This document shows positions 1-6,967 of a stretch of 22,257 bases of DNA, piece by piece; the first letter of the stretch is position 1, and each line of letters starts with the position of its first letter. The DNA is taken from the NCBI GenBank assembly GCA_003158505.1, contig PMJK01000103.1, positions 8,773 through 31,029 on the forward strand. The letters run 5' to 3'. The translations under genes were made by a program, and so were the position numbers. Below the pieces are notes generated by a model. It was not told where the DNA came from and did not search any database. It was given only the letters and a program-made list of their open reading frames with translations. This DNA is from Holophagaceae bacterium (lineage in GTDB: Bacteria; Acidobacteriota; Holophagae; Holophagales; Holophagaceae).

Positions 1-135
1 GCGTTTCCCCGGTTCCTTGCGGAACAGCACCGATACCTTCACAGGCAGATCCGCCAGGGCGGCCACCTGTTCCAGAAGCACCCGCTCCCCCCCCCCGAAG
101 GACAGCTTTCGATGGGCGAACACAACATGCTTCAC
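1..135 (-). CDS. Glycosyltransferase (GT-B type), N-terminal fragment, cut by the window edge
   Basis: The first 45 codons of a minus-strand gene run off the left edge. The start is a GTG at 135-133, with GGAG about 7 bases upstream and an in-frame TGA further upstream, so no earlier start is possible. The peptide begins VKHVVFAHRKLSF and continues with GGGERVLLEQVAALADL. A beta-strand, then a Gly-rich loop followed by E-R-V at the start of a helix, is typical of GT4-like glycosyltransferases that act on lipid-linked or surface glycans at the inner face of the membrane. Only the acceptor-domain start is visible, so donor and acceptor cannot be named. The Gly-Gly-Gly is encoded entirely by a run of ten G. 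The gene is divergent from the pilR-like gene with an 79-base gap. The family call is probable; the exact function is unknown. Confidence 0.65.
   Translation of the reverse strand, partial: MKHVVFAHRKLSFGGGERVLLEQVAALADLPVKVSVLFRKEPGKR
87..96 (-). repeat. Ten-base homopolymer (G10 on the coding strand) inside the glycosyltransferase
   Basis: Ten consecutive C on the plus strand read as G10 in the coding strand. They make up codons 14-16 (Gly-Gly-Gly) and the first base of codon 17 (Glu). The open frame holds with exactly ten. Reading with nine gives a TGA about 15 codons later. Reading with eleven gives a different peptide that stays open to the window edge. Poly-G tracts of this length near the 5' end of surface-glycan glycosyltransferase genes are known phase-variation switches in other bacteria; that role here is inference. 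Confidence 0.9.
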
Positions 136-167
136 GGGACTCCAGGCAACAGTTCAGGATAGGATGA

Positions 168-195
168 CTGACCCAATGCGTCACAATGCTATGGC
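168..195 (+). promoter_or_regulatory. Candidate sigma-70-type promoter of the pilR-like gene
   Basis: CTGACC at 168-173 (four of six to TTGACA), a 16-base spacer and TATGGC at 190-195 preceded by TGC (an extended -10 pattern) lie just upstream of the ATG at 215. If real, transcription starts around 202, which excludes the in-frame ATGs at 164 and 191 as starts. This rests on sequence only; individual promoter matches of this quality occur by chance. Confidence 0.3.
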
Positions 196-214
196 GTCAT
201 ATTCACAGGTTGCC

Positions 215-1666
215 ATGTCCCTTGCCTCGACCCAACGGATCCTGCTGGTGGAGGACGAACCCGGACTCCGGGAGGTGCTCACTCTGGCCCTGGAAGGGGC
301 GGGATTCCACTGCGAAGCAGTGTCGGGCATCGAGGAAAGCCAACGGGCCCTGCGGGAGACCACCTTCGATGGAGTGCTCTCGGACCTGAAGCTCAAGGAC
401 GGCTCAGGCATCGAACTGCTCTCCTGGATGAAGGAGCAGGGGCTGGAAACACCTGTGGTCATCATGACCGCCTATGCCACCACGGAAACCACGGTCCAGG
501 CCCTCAACCAGGGGGCCGTGGACTTCATCACCAAACCCTTCAAGCATGACGAGCTCATCGCCTCCCTCAAGGGCCTGCTCGCCGCTGCGGAGCCCCAGTC
601 GGAACCGCCTTCCGACCTGGGCGAACTGGTGGGTGTGGGTCCCATCATGCGCAAGATCAATGCCCTCATCGGCAAGGTCTCCAGGGCTGACACCACGGTC
701 CTGTTGACGGGCGAAAGTGGCACGGGCAAGGAAGTGGTGGCGCGGCTCATCCACCGCTACTCCGACCGGGCCAAAGGACCCTTCGTGGCCGTGAACTGCG
801 GCGCGCTCCCCGAGGCCCTTCTGGAAAGCGAGTTGTTCGGGTTCGAGAAGGGTGCCTTCACGGGCGCCGGCGCCATGAAGCGGGGCCTCTTCGAGGAAGC
901 CGGTGGTGGCATCCTCTTCCTTGATGAGATCGGTGAGATGCCGCTGGCCCTGCAAGTGAAGCTGCTGCGGGTGCTGCAGGAGCGACGGTTTCGCCGCCTT
1001 GGGGCCACCGAGGAACGGGCCGTGGATGTCCGCATCATCGCCGCCACCAACCGCGACCTTCGGGCCCGGGCCGGATCCGGAGCCTTCCGGGAGGACCTCT
1101 ACTACCGTCTGAACATTCTCCAGATCGAAATGCCTCCGCTCCGGGAGCGGCCCGAGGACCTGCCCGTGTTGGCGGAGCACTTCATCCGCCGCTCCTGCCT
1201 GAAACTGGGCAAACCCCCCATGCAGCTTCACACCGAGACCATGGCGCAGCTGCTCGGCTACCGGTTTCCCGGCAATGTGCGCGAGTTGGAGAACCTCATG
1301 GAGCGCTGCGTGGCCCTCAATCCGGGAGGTCCCATCACCCGGGAGTTGCTGCCGGAAGGATTTGGCCAGTCCGGTCAGGCGGAGGCGGAGCGCCCCGCGC
1401 CCCTGGTCATTCCCCCCGACGGGTTTGATCTCGAGGCCTGGATCCAGGCCTTGAAGGGCCATTTCCTCCGCCGGGCCCTGGATGAGGTCGGCGGCGTCAA
1501 GACCAAGGCAGGCAAGCGGTTGGGCATGAGTTTTCGGGCCTACCGCTACTGGCTGGCGGAACTCGGTGGGCTGGAGGCCCTCTCGAAGGATTTTCCTTGG
1601 CCTGCGGATTTTCCCCCGCCCGTGGTGGAAGAGGGGGGCGGAACCGAAGGCCCCAAGGAGGCATGA
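215..1666 (+). CDS. pilR: Sigma-54-dependent response regulator, PilR-like
   Basis: A 483-residue cytoplasmic transcription activator in the NtrC layout. The receiver domain (about residues 8-120) has acidic residues E13/D14, phospho-acceptor D57, T85 and K107. The AAA+ domain follows, with Walker A GESGTGKE (166-173), the sigma-54-contacting GAFTGA loop (213-218) and Walker B ILFLDE (233-238). The C-terminal FIS-type helix-turn-helix ends in a FRAYRYWLAELG stretch, much like the FRSLRYRL ending of PilR proteins. Phosphorylated regulators of this class bind upstream enhancers and use ATP to open sigma-54 promoters; PilR controls type IV pilin genes. The next gene encodes a prepilin-type protein, which supports the name. 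No PilS kinase is in view. The start at 215 puts the receiver strand at residue 8. In-frame ATGs at 164 and 191 would add a tail with no domain character. PilR versus another NtrC-type regulator is not certain. Confidence 0.85.
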   Translation: MSLASTQRILLVEDEPGLREVLTLALEGAGFHCEAVSGIEESQRALRETTFDGVLSDLKLKDGSGIELLSWMKEQGLETPVVIMTAYATTETTVQALNQGAVDFITKPFKHDELIASLKGLLAAAEPQSEPPSDLGELVGVGPIMRKINALIGKVSRADTTVLLTGESGTGKEVVARLIHRYSDRAKGPFVAVNCGALPEALLESELFGFEKGAFTGAGAMKRGLFEEAGGGILFLDEIGEMPLALQVKLLRVLQERRFRRLGATEERAVDVRIIAATNRDLRARAGSGAFREDLYYRLNILQIEMPPLRERPEDLPVLAEHFIRRSCLKLGKPPMQLHTETMAQLLGYRFPGNVRELENLMERCVALNPGGPITRELLPEGFGQSGQAEAERPAPLVIPPDGFDLEAWIQALKGHFLRRALDEVGGVKTKAGKRLGMSFRAYRYWLAELGGLEALSKDFPWPADFPPPVVEEGGGTEGPKEA

Positions 1667-1755
1667 AGCCCATGAATGCTTGTATTTCCGCCTCTTTCTG
1701 GCACACTGGAACGCTCGGATGCGACCCATCCGACCCCTCTTCCCGGACCCGACCC

Positions 1756-2259
1756 ATGCCATCGACCACCGCCCGCAAGACCCGAGGCTTCTCCCTGTTG
1801 GAACTGCTGGTGGCGATGATGATCATCGCCGTGCTGGGCACCCTGGGGTTTTCCCAGTACCGAAAGCACTCCGCCCAGGCCCGCTACCTGAAGGCCCAGG
1901 ATGACCTCAAGATCGTGGCCGAGGGCCTCGACCAGTACTTCCTCAAACATGGCTATTTCCCGGATTTTGGGAGCTTCGACGCCATGGTCGACGGCAACTC
2001 CTCCCTGGTGAAGGAAAGCCTCATCAAGGTGGGCATGTCCGCCCAGGATCCCTTTGGCCAGCCCTATGAGGGCAAGTCCTCGCGGTCCTCAGGGACCTAC
2101 GAGTTGAAATGCTCCGGGAACCCCGCCGATCCGGAAGAGGCGGGCCCCATTCTGCGCACGCCGGGCCAGGTGACCGGCTCTTCCCCGGTGAGTTCGCCCC
2201 GGAGCGGCACGGGGCCAACTGCGGACGCCCCCGCCGCCGAGGCCGGAGCCAAGAAGTGA
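1756..2259 (+). CDS. Prepilin-type protein, type IV pilin / GspG-like
   Basis: A 167-residue precursor (from 1756) with a textbook class III signal: a basic leader ending in Lys-Thr-Arg-Gly, then FSLLELLVAMMIIAVLG. Cleavage would fall between G11 and F12, leaving Glu at mature position 5. The long N-terminal helix carries on into a Lys/Arg/Gln-rich stretch. A DPFGQPYEG segment followed by GTYEL resembles the C-terminal part of the type II secretion major pseudopilin GspG. The end is a Pro/Ser/Ala-rich tail. Such proteins are processed by PilD and polymerised into pili or pseudopili in the inner membrane. An alternative ATG at 1672 has a better Shine-Dalgarno (AAGGAGG, 10 bases away, inside the end of pilR) but would give a 39-residue leader, so the start is open. 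The stop overlaps the next start by four bases (GTGA). Pilin versus pseudopilin cannot be decided. Confidence 0.8.
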   Translation: MPSTTARKTRGFSLLELLVAMMIIAVLGTLGFSQYRKHSAQARYLKAQDDLKIVAEGLDQYFLKHGYFPDFGSFDAMVDGNSSLVKESLIKVGMSAQDPFGQPYEGKSSRSSGTYELKCSGNPADPEEAGPILRTPGQVTGSSPVSSPRSGTGPTADAPAAEAGAKK

Positions 2260-2789
2260 TCAATCTCTACAACCTGCCTCCCGAGGGCCTTCGCCTGAAC
2301 GGCACCACCGAGCGCCTGACGCTGGAAGGGGATGCCTCGCTGCATGACCTGACCTGGTCGGTGTTTGCCCTGGCCTCGGATGGCGACGTGTTCCTGGAGG
2401 TCAAGGGCCACGCCCTGTGGCAGGGCACCTGCGCCCGCTGCCTGGCCCCCCTGGATCGGGCCCTGGTGGTCGAGGCCCAGTTCCTGGGCAGCAAGGATGC
2501 GGATCTCGTGGGCCGTGGATCCCACACCCTGGGCTCCCAGGATCTGGATGTGGTCTTCCTGCCGGAGGACAGTCTGGACGAGGCGGAGCTGGTGCGGGAG
2601 CAGTTCGAGCTCCAGGCCCCCATGCACCCTCTCTGCGTCGAAGACTGCCTGGGCCTCTGCCCCAATTGTGGTAAGAATTGGAACAAAGGATCCTGCCATT
2701 GCCAGCCCGAGGCCGACCTGGTCCCTTCGGCTCTAAACAAGGCCCTGGCGAAGGCTTTGGCGGGAATCAAGCTGGACCCGGAATCCTGA
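2256..2789 (+). CDS. yceD: DUF177 / YceD family zinc-binding protein
   Basis: A 177-residue protein starting at GTG 2256, which overlaps the prepilin stop as GTGA and has GGAG seven bases upstream. Family features are visible: C59-A-R-C62-L in the middle and a C-terminal Cys cluster, C127, C131, C135, C138, C147 and C149, around LCVEDCLGLCPNCG, the YceD signature and a likely metal site. YceD is found next to rpmF in most bacteria, as here, and has been linked to 23S rRNA accumulation and ribosome assembly in bacteria and plastids; its molecular activity is not settled. Its neighbours rpmF, plsX and fabD confirm the assignment. Confidence 0.9.
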   Translation: MINLYNLPPEGLRLNGTTERLTLEGDASLHDLTWSVFALASDGDVFLEVKGHALWQGTCARCLAPLDRALVVEAQFLGSKDADLVGRGSHTLGSQDLDVVFLPEDSLDEAELVREQFELQAPMHPLCVEDCLGLCPNCGKNWNKGSCHCQPEADLVPSALNKALAKALAGIKLDPES

Positions 2790-2833
2790 ACCCCTTAACC
2801 TGGAACTTTGTGTTCTATCCCTAGGAGCAAGCC

Positions 2834-3019
2834 ATGCCGAATCCCAAGCGCCGCCATTCCAAGGCCCGCCGCGACCGCCGGCGCACCCATGACGCGCTGG
2901 AGGTCATGAGCGCCAGCACCTGCCCGAACTGCCAGACTCCCAAGTTGCCGCACCGCGTCTGCCCCAGCTGCGGTTTCTACCGCGGCAAGCTGGCCGTCCG
3001 CGTTTCCGCGACTGCTTAA
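2834..3019 (+). CDS. rpmF: 50S ribosomal protein L32, zinc-binding form
   Basis: A 61-residue basic protein with the L32 N-terminus MPNPKRRHSKARRDRRRTH. It carries two CxxC pairs, C30/C33 and C43/C46, so this is the zinc-ribbon (C+) version. It sits on the large ribosomal subunit near the exit side. AGGAG at 2823-2827 lies six bases before the ATG. The 44-base gap after yceD contains TTCTATCCC, a poor -10-like string, so rpmF may also have its own promoter. Stop and plsX start are only 10 bases apart. Confidence 0.97.
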   Translation: MPNPKRRHSKARRDRRRTHDALEVMSASTCPNCQTPKLPHRVCPSCGFYRGKLAVRVSATA

Positions 3020-3029
3020 GAGCCGGCCG

Positions 3030-4055
3030 GTGGACGGCCATCGCATTGCGCTGGATGTCATGGGGGGCGACCACGCTCCCCATGCCACATTGCAGGGTGC
3101 CCGGGAGGCCCTCGAGGCCTGGCCCGGGCTCTTCCTGTTCCTCGTCGGAGATGGAGCCGTGCTCCGGCCAGAATTGTCCCGGCATGGATTCACACCCGCG
3201 CTGATGGCCCGGGCGGAAGTGGTTCACGCCCCCCAGACCGTCGTCATGGAGGACAAGGCCACCTGCATCCTGAAGGAAAAAAAGGACAGCTCCATCCGGG
3301 TGGCCGCCCAGCTCGTGCGCGAGGGGCGGGCCCACGGGGTGGTGTCCATGGGACACACCGGAGCCGCCATGGTGGCCTCCAGCCTCATCATCGGAAAGCT
3401 TGAGGGGGTGGACCGGCCGGCCCTGGCCAGCGTCATGCCCAATATGAAAGGCACTCCCACGGTTCTGCTGGATGTGGGGGCCAATGTGGGCTCCCGCGCC
3501 GAGCACATCGCCCAGTTCGCGGTGATGGGGTCGGTGTACGCCGAGGAGGTCCTCGGGGTGGAGCGGCCCCGGGTGGGCATCCTCAGCGTCGGCGAGGAGG
3601 AGGGCAAGGGCACGGATGTCACCAAGGAGGCCTCCGCCATGCTGCGCGAGTTGGACATCCGCTTCGAAGGCAACGCCGAGGGCCGCGACATCTGGAATGG
3701 GAACTTCGATGTCATTGCCTGTGATGGGTTCGTGGGCAATGTGGTGCTGAAGTCCAGCGAGGCCCTGGCCGAGGGCATCTTCGGCGGCCTTCGGGACAGC
3801 TTCATGGAGAATGCCTTCACGAGATTCGCCGGCCTGCTGGCCAAGCCCGCCCTGAAGCGGTTCAAGCAGAAGCTCGATTACACGGAGTACGGCGGCGCCC
3901 CGCTGCTGGGCGTGAAAGGCGTGAGCATCATCGGCCATGGCCGCAGCGACGCCAAGGCCGTGCGCAACGCCATCCGGGCCGCCCTGCGGGCCGTGGAGCA
4001 CCGACTCCACGAGCGCATCCAGGAGCGCGTGGCGCTGCTGCTGCCCCAAGACTGA
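3030..4055 (+). CDS. plsX: Phosphate acyltransferase PlsX
   Basis: A 341-residue peripheral membrane enzyme that makes acyl-phosphate from acyl-ACP for PlsY, the first committed step of phosphatidic acid synthesis in most bacteria. Family motifs are present: DVMGGDHAP near the N-terminus, MGHTGAAMVAS, LLDVGANV, and the C-terminal GVKGVSIIGHG segment. Length matches the family (about 330-350). The start is GTG at 3030 with AAGAG seven bases upstream. It lies between rpmF (10-base gap) and fabD (13-base gap), the normal order. Confidence 0.96.
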   Translation: MDGHRIALDVMGGDHAPHATLQGAREALEAWPGLFLFLVGDGAVLRPELSRHGFTPALMARAEVVHAPQTVVMEDKATCILKEKKDSSIRVAAQLVREGRAHGVVSMGHTGAAMVASSLIIGKLEGVDRPALASVMPNMKGTPTVLLDVGANVGSRAEHIAQFAVMGSVYAEEVLGVERPRVGILSVGEEEGKGTDVTKEASAMLRELDIRFEGNAEGRDIWNGNFDVIACDGFVGNVVLKSSEALAEGIFGGLRDSFMENAFTRFAGLLAKPALKRFKQKLDYTEYGGAPLLGVKGVSIIGHGRSDAKAVRNAIRAALRAVEHRLHERIQERVALLLPQD

Positions 4056-4068
4056 ATCGGAGGATTCC

Positions 4069-5007
4069 ATGGGCAAGGTGGCGTGGTTGTTTCCAGGGCA
4101 GGGCTCCCAGGCAGTGGGCATGGGCGTGGCGCTGGCCCAGGCCGAACCCGCAGCCCGCGCCGTGCTCCAGGAGGCCGATGTGGCCCTGGGGTTCCCCCTG
4201 TCGAAGCTGATGGCCGAAGGACCGGAGGAGACATTGAGGCTCACGGAGCACACCCAGCCCGCCATCCTCACCCACAGCATCATGGTGGTTCGGGCCTGGG
4301 GCCACCGTCTTCCGAAGCCCGACTTTGCCGCCGGACACTCTCTCGGGGAGTACAGCGCCCTGGTGGCTCTGGGTGCCCTCAGGTTCGAGGATGCGGTGCG
4401 CACGGTCCGCGAACGGGGCCGGGCCATGCAGGAGGCCGTGCCCGTGGGTGTGGGTGCCATGGCCGCCCTGCTGAACATGAGCCTGGAGGATGTGGAAGCC
4501 AGCTGCGCCGAGGCTGCCCAGTCGACGGGGAAGATCGTGGTTCCCGCGAACTTCAATGGACCCGGCCAGATCGTCATTGCCGGCCACGTCGAGGCCGTGG
4601 AGGCGGCGCTGGAGGCTGCCAAGGCCCGGGGCGGGCGCAAGATGATGAAATTGCCGGTCAGTGCCCCCTTCCATTCACCCCTCATGGAACCCGCCAAGGC
4701 CCGCATGGAGCCCATCCTTCGCGGTCTGGACTTCCAGGCGCCCAGCTGCCCCCTGGTGAACAACGTCGATGCCGCTGCCGTGTCCGATCCAGCCGCCCTG
4801 CGGGATGGCCTGGTGCGCCAGATCCCGGGCGCCGTGCGATGGCAGGCGACCCTGGAACTGTTGCTGGGCCAGGGGGTCACCACCTTCCTGGAACTTGGCC
4901 CAGGCAAGGTGCTGGCAGGGCTGGTGAAGCGTCAGGCCAAGGACCGGGGCCTGGAGGTCTCGGCGGTCAGCCTGGGTGCCCCTGAAGATCTCGCACAGTT
5001 GGGCTGA
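4069..5007 (+). CDS. fabD: Malonyl-CoA:ACP transacylase FabD
   Basis: A 312-residue cytosolic enzyme that loads malonyl groups onto acyl carrier protein for fatty-acid elongation. FPGQGSQ occurs at residues 8-14, the nucleophile S91 lies in GHSLGE, and H202 in FHSPLM is the second catalytic residue. GGAGG lies six bases before ATG 4069. fabD usually precedes fabG and acpP; here the next gene is a ketoacid oxidoreductase, and a fabG copy lies about 10.8 kb downstream. fabH, normally between plsX and fabD, is absent. Confidence 0.96.
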   Translation: MGKVAWLFPGQGSQAVGMGVALAQAEPAARAVLQEADVALGFPLSKLMAEGPEETLRLTEHTQPAILTHSIMVVRAWGHRLPKPDFAAGHSLGEYSALVALGALRFEDAVRTVRERGRAMQEAVPVGVGAMAALLNMSLEDVEASCAEAAQSTGKIVVPANFNGPGQIVIAGHVEAVEAALEAAKARGGRKMMKLPVSAPFHSPLMEPAKARMEPILRGLDFQAPSCPLVNNVDAAAVSDPAALRDGLVRQIPGAVRWQATLELLLGQGVTTFLELGPGKVLAGLVKRQAKDRGLEVSAVSLGAPEDLAQLG

Positions 5008-5017
5008 CACCTGGGTG

Positions 5018-5041
5018 ACACCATTCCACTTGGGAAGGTGT
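5018..5041 (+). terminator. Possible terminator hairpin after fabD
   Basis: ACACC-A-TTCC, a five-base loop, then GGAAGGTGT form a nine-pair stem with one bulged A, starting 10 bases after the fabD stop. It is followed by GATGAAAAG, not a T-run, so intrinsic termination is uncertain. It may instead be an mRNA-stabilising or processing hairpin. Confidence 0.35.
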
Positions 5042-5168
5042 GATGAAAAGCAATGGCCTTTGCGGCTATGGTAATTGGAACGCCATGACTACGTTTTCAT
5101 GTGTGGGGTTCTGAGCCGCGAACAGCATGTCTGGCCGACCCCAATCACAACCCTTTCCGGAGGTGCCC
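5042..5168 (+). promoter_or_regulatory. korA upstream region with a -10-like GCTATGGTAA
   Basis: No gene is seen between fabD and korA. GCTATGGTAA at 5065-5074 has a -10-like TATGGT, but no convincing -35 box stands 16-18 bases upstream. The same ten bases occur upstream of the Ser/Thr kinase gene (21325-21334, minus strand). The korA Shine-Dalgarno GGAGG is at 5159-5163. Confidence 0.3.
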
Positions 5169-6959
5169 ATGCGCAAGGATCTTGTCTTCGGAATGGCCGG
5201 TTCAGGAGGAGATGGCATCGTTTCCGCCGGTGACTCGCTCCTCCAGGCCGCCGCGGCCGAGGGCTACCACGGCGTGATGACCAAGAGCTTCGGGTCGCAG
5301 ATCCGCGGCGGCGAGTCCTCCTGCCGGGTGCGCATCAGCACCACGCCGGTCCTCAACCCCGGCGGTAACCTGGATGTGGCCGTGGCCCTGAACTGGGACG
5401 ACTTCCTCAAGTTCGGCGCTGAACTCCCCGTGAGCGGTACCACCGTGGTGATCTACGAAGCCGCCACGAACATTCCTGAGGACCAGATTCCCCTGGTGGG
5501 CGTGACGCCCCTGCAGGTGATTGCCGTGCCCATCGCCGCGATGGCCAAGGAAACGGCCGGTACCGAGCGCGCCAAGAATACCGTGGTGCTGGGCCTCATC
5601 GCTGGCTGGTTCGGTATCGGCGCCGTGGCCGTGATGAAGGGTATCCGGAAGAAGCTGGCCAAGAAGGGCGACGAGCTGGTCGAAGCCAACCAGCGCGCTT
5701 TCGATGCCGGCCGCGCTTTTGCCATGGCACACCCGCTCAAGGCCAGCATGAACATCGTGGCTTCCGAAACCAAGGGCAATGTGAAGCTCATCACGGACGG
5801 CAACGACATGAGTGCGGCCGCGGCCATCTTCGCGGGTTGCCAGTTCTTTGGCGGCTACCCCATCACGCCTTCCACTGAAGTCATGCAGTTCTTCACGGAC
5901 CAGGTCTGGAAATACGGCGGATCCGTACTGCAGGCCGAGGACGAGATCGCGGGCATCGGGGCCGCCGTGGGGGCCTCCTTCGCCGGCAAGAAATCCATGA
6001 CCGCCACCAGCGGACCGGGCCTGTCGCTCAAGTGCGAGATGATGGGGCTGGCCAGCATCGCCGAACTGCCCCTGGTGATCATCGATGTGCAGCGGGGTGG
6101 TCCTTCCACGGGCCTGCCCACCAAGACCGAGCAGTCCGATCTCTTCGCGGCGGCCTTCTCCGCCCATGGCGATGTGATCCGCCCCGTGCTGGCGCCCACC
6201 TCCGTGGCTGACACGTTCCGCATCGTCATCGAGGCCTTCAACATCGCCGAGTACTACCAGACGCCGGTGATCGTCCTGTCCGACCAGGAGATCGCCTCCC
6301 GCAAAGAAACCCTGGATCCCATCGACACCAGCCAATTCAAGATCATCGACCGCCTCCGTCCCACAGCTGCGGAGCTGCAGGGCTACACGCGCTTCAAGCA
6401 GACCGAAAACCACATCAGCCCCATCAGCCATCCGGGCATGCTCGGCGGCACCTACCTGGCATCCGGCATCGAGCATGTGGAGTCCGGGGCGCCGACGAAC
6501 AGCGGGTCGGTCCATCAGCGCATGAATGACAAGCGCACCAAGAAATTCGATCCGCTGAAGGACCGCAAGGACCTCTTCGAGATCACCGGCAATCCCAATG
6601 CGCCGCTGGCCATGGTGGCCTGGGGCAGCGTGGCCGGCGTGTGCCGCGAGGCCCTCGCCATGGCTCAGGCCGAGGGGATGAACGTGAAGTTGATGGTGCC
6701 CTACCTGCTCTACCCGGTGGCCGAGGGTGCATATAATGAGTTCTTCGCCTCTGTCCAGAAGGGCCTGATCATCGATCAAACTCACTTGGCGCAGACCTTC
6801 AAGCTGCTGCGGATGCACATTGATCTGCCGAAGGGCGTGCATCCCCTGTCCCGCAGCGGCGCGAACCCCTTCCTGCCCGGCGATATCGTCGCGGCCCTCC
6901 ACCATCTCCTCTCGGAGCTGCAGCGCAGCCACGAGGGCGAACTTCAGCCCCAGGAGTGA
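5169..6959 (+). CDS. korA: 2-oxoglutarate (2-oxoacid):ferredoxin oxidoreductase, fused gamma-alpha subunit
   Basis: A 596-residue subunit. Residues 1-190 are the gamma domain (GMAGSGGDGIVSAG, then GSQIRGGESSCRVR). From about 205 comes the alpha pyrimidine-binding domain, with GGYPITPSTE around 228-237, the YPITP motif that positions CoA in two-subunit enzymes. With KorB it decarboxylates a 2-oxoacid to the acyl-CoA using TPP and passes two electrons to ferredoxin; it can also run reductively for CO2 fixation. The start at 5169 has GGAGG five bases upstream. An in-frame ATG at 5127 would add 14 residues with no good ribosome site. It overlaps the korB ribosome-binding region; the two genes are nine bases apart. 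Choice of 2-oxoglutarate over pyruvate or other 2-oxoacids is by similarity of layout only. Confidence 0.88.
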   Translation: MRKDLVFGMAGSGGDGIVSAGDSLLQAAAAEGYHGVMTKSFGSQIRGGESSCRVRISTTPVLNPGGNLDVAVALNWDDFLKFGAELPVSGTTVVIYEAATNIPEDQIPLVGVTPLQVIAVPIAAMAKETAGTERAKNTVVLGLIAGWFGIGAVAVMKGIRKKLAKKGDELVEANQRAFDAGRAFAMAHPLKASMNIVASETKGNVKLITDGNDMSAAAAIFAGCQFFGGYPITPSTEVMQFFTDQVWKYGGSVLQAEDEIAGIGAAVGASFAGKKSMTATSGPGLSLKCEMMGLASIAELPLVIIDVQRGGPSTGLPTKTEQSDLFAAAFSAHGDVIRPVLAPTSVADTFRIVIEAFNIAEYYQTPVIVLSDQEIASRKETLDPIDTSQFKIIDRLRPTAAELQGYTRFKQTENHISPISHPGMLGGTYLASGIEHVESGAPTNSGSVHQRMNDKRTKKFDPLKDRKDLFEITGNPNAPLAMVAWGSVAGVCREALAMAQAEGMNVKLMVPYLLYPVAEGAYNEFFASVQKGLIIDQTHLAQTFKLLRMHIDLPKGVHPLSRSGANPFLPGDIVAALHHLLSELQRSHEGELQPQE

Positions 6960-6967
6960 GGTCGACC

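Noticed and set aside
80..100. Sequencing frameshift in the C10 run
   Set aside because: With exactly ten bases the glycosyltransferase frame is open and sensible on both sides, so the assembled length is consistent with a functional gene.
1699..1715. Sigma-54-like site TGGCAC...GCT upstream of the prepilin gene, attractive because a PilR-like activator precedes it
   Set aside because: GG and GC are 11 bases apart instead of the strictly kept 10, and the TT before GC is missing.
404..1762. Long minus-strand open frame opposite the pilR-like gene
   Set aside because: The plus-strand frame has complete receiver, AAA+ and FIS motifs; the reverse frame is low in recognisable domains and is a product of high GC.
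2904..4907. 667-codon minus-strand open frame opposite rpmF, plsX and fabD
   Set aside because: Three well-recognised plus-strand genes fill the region; the reverse frame has no domain character.
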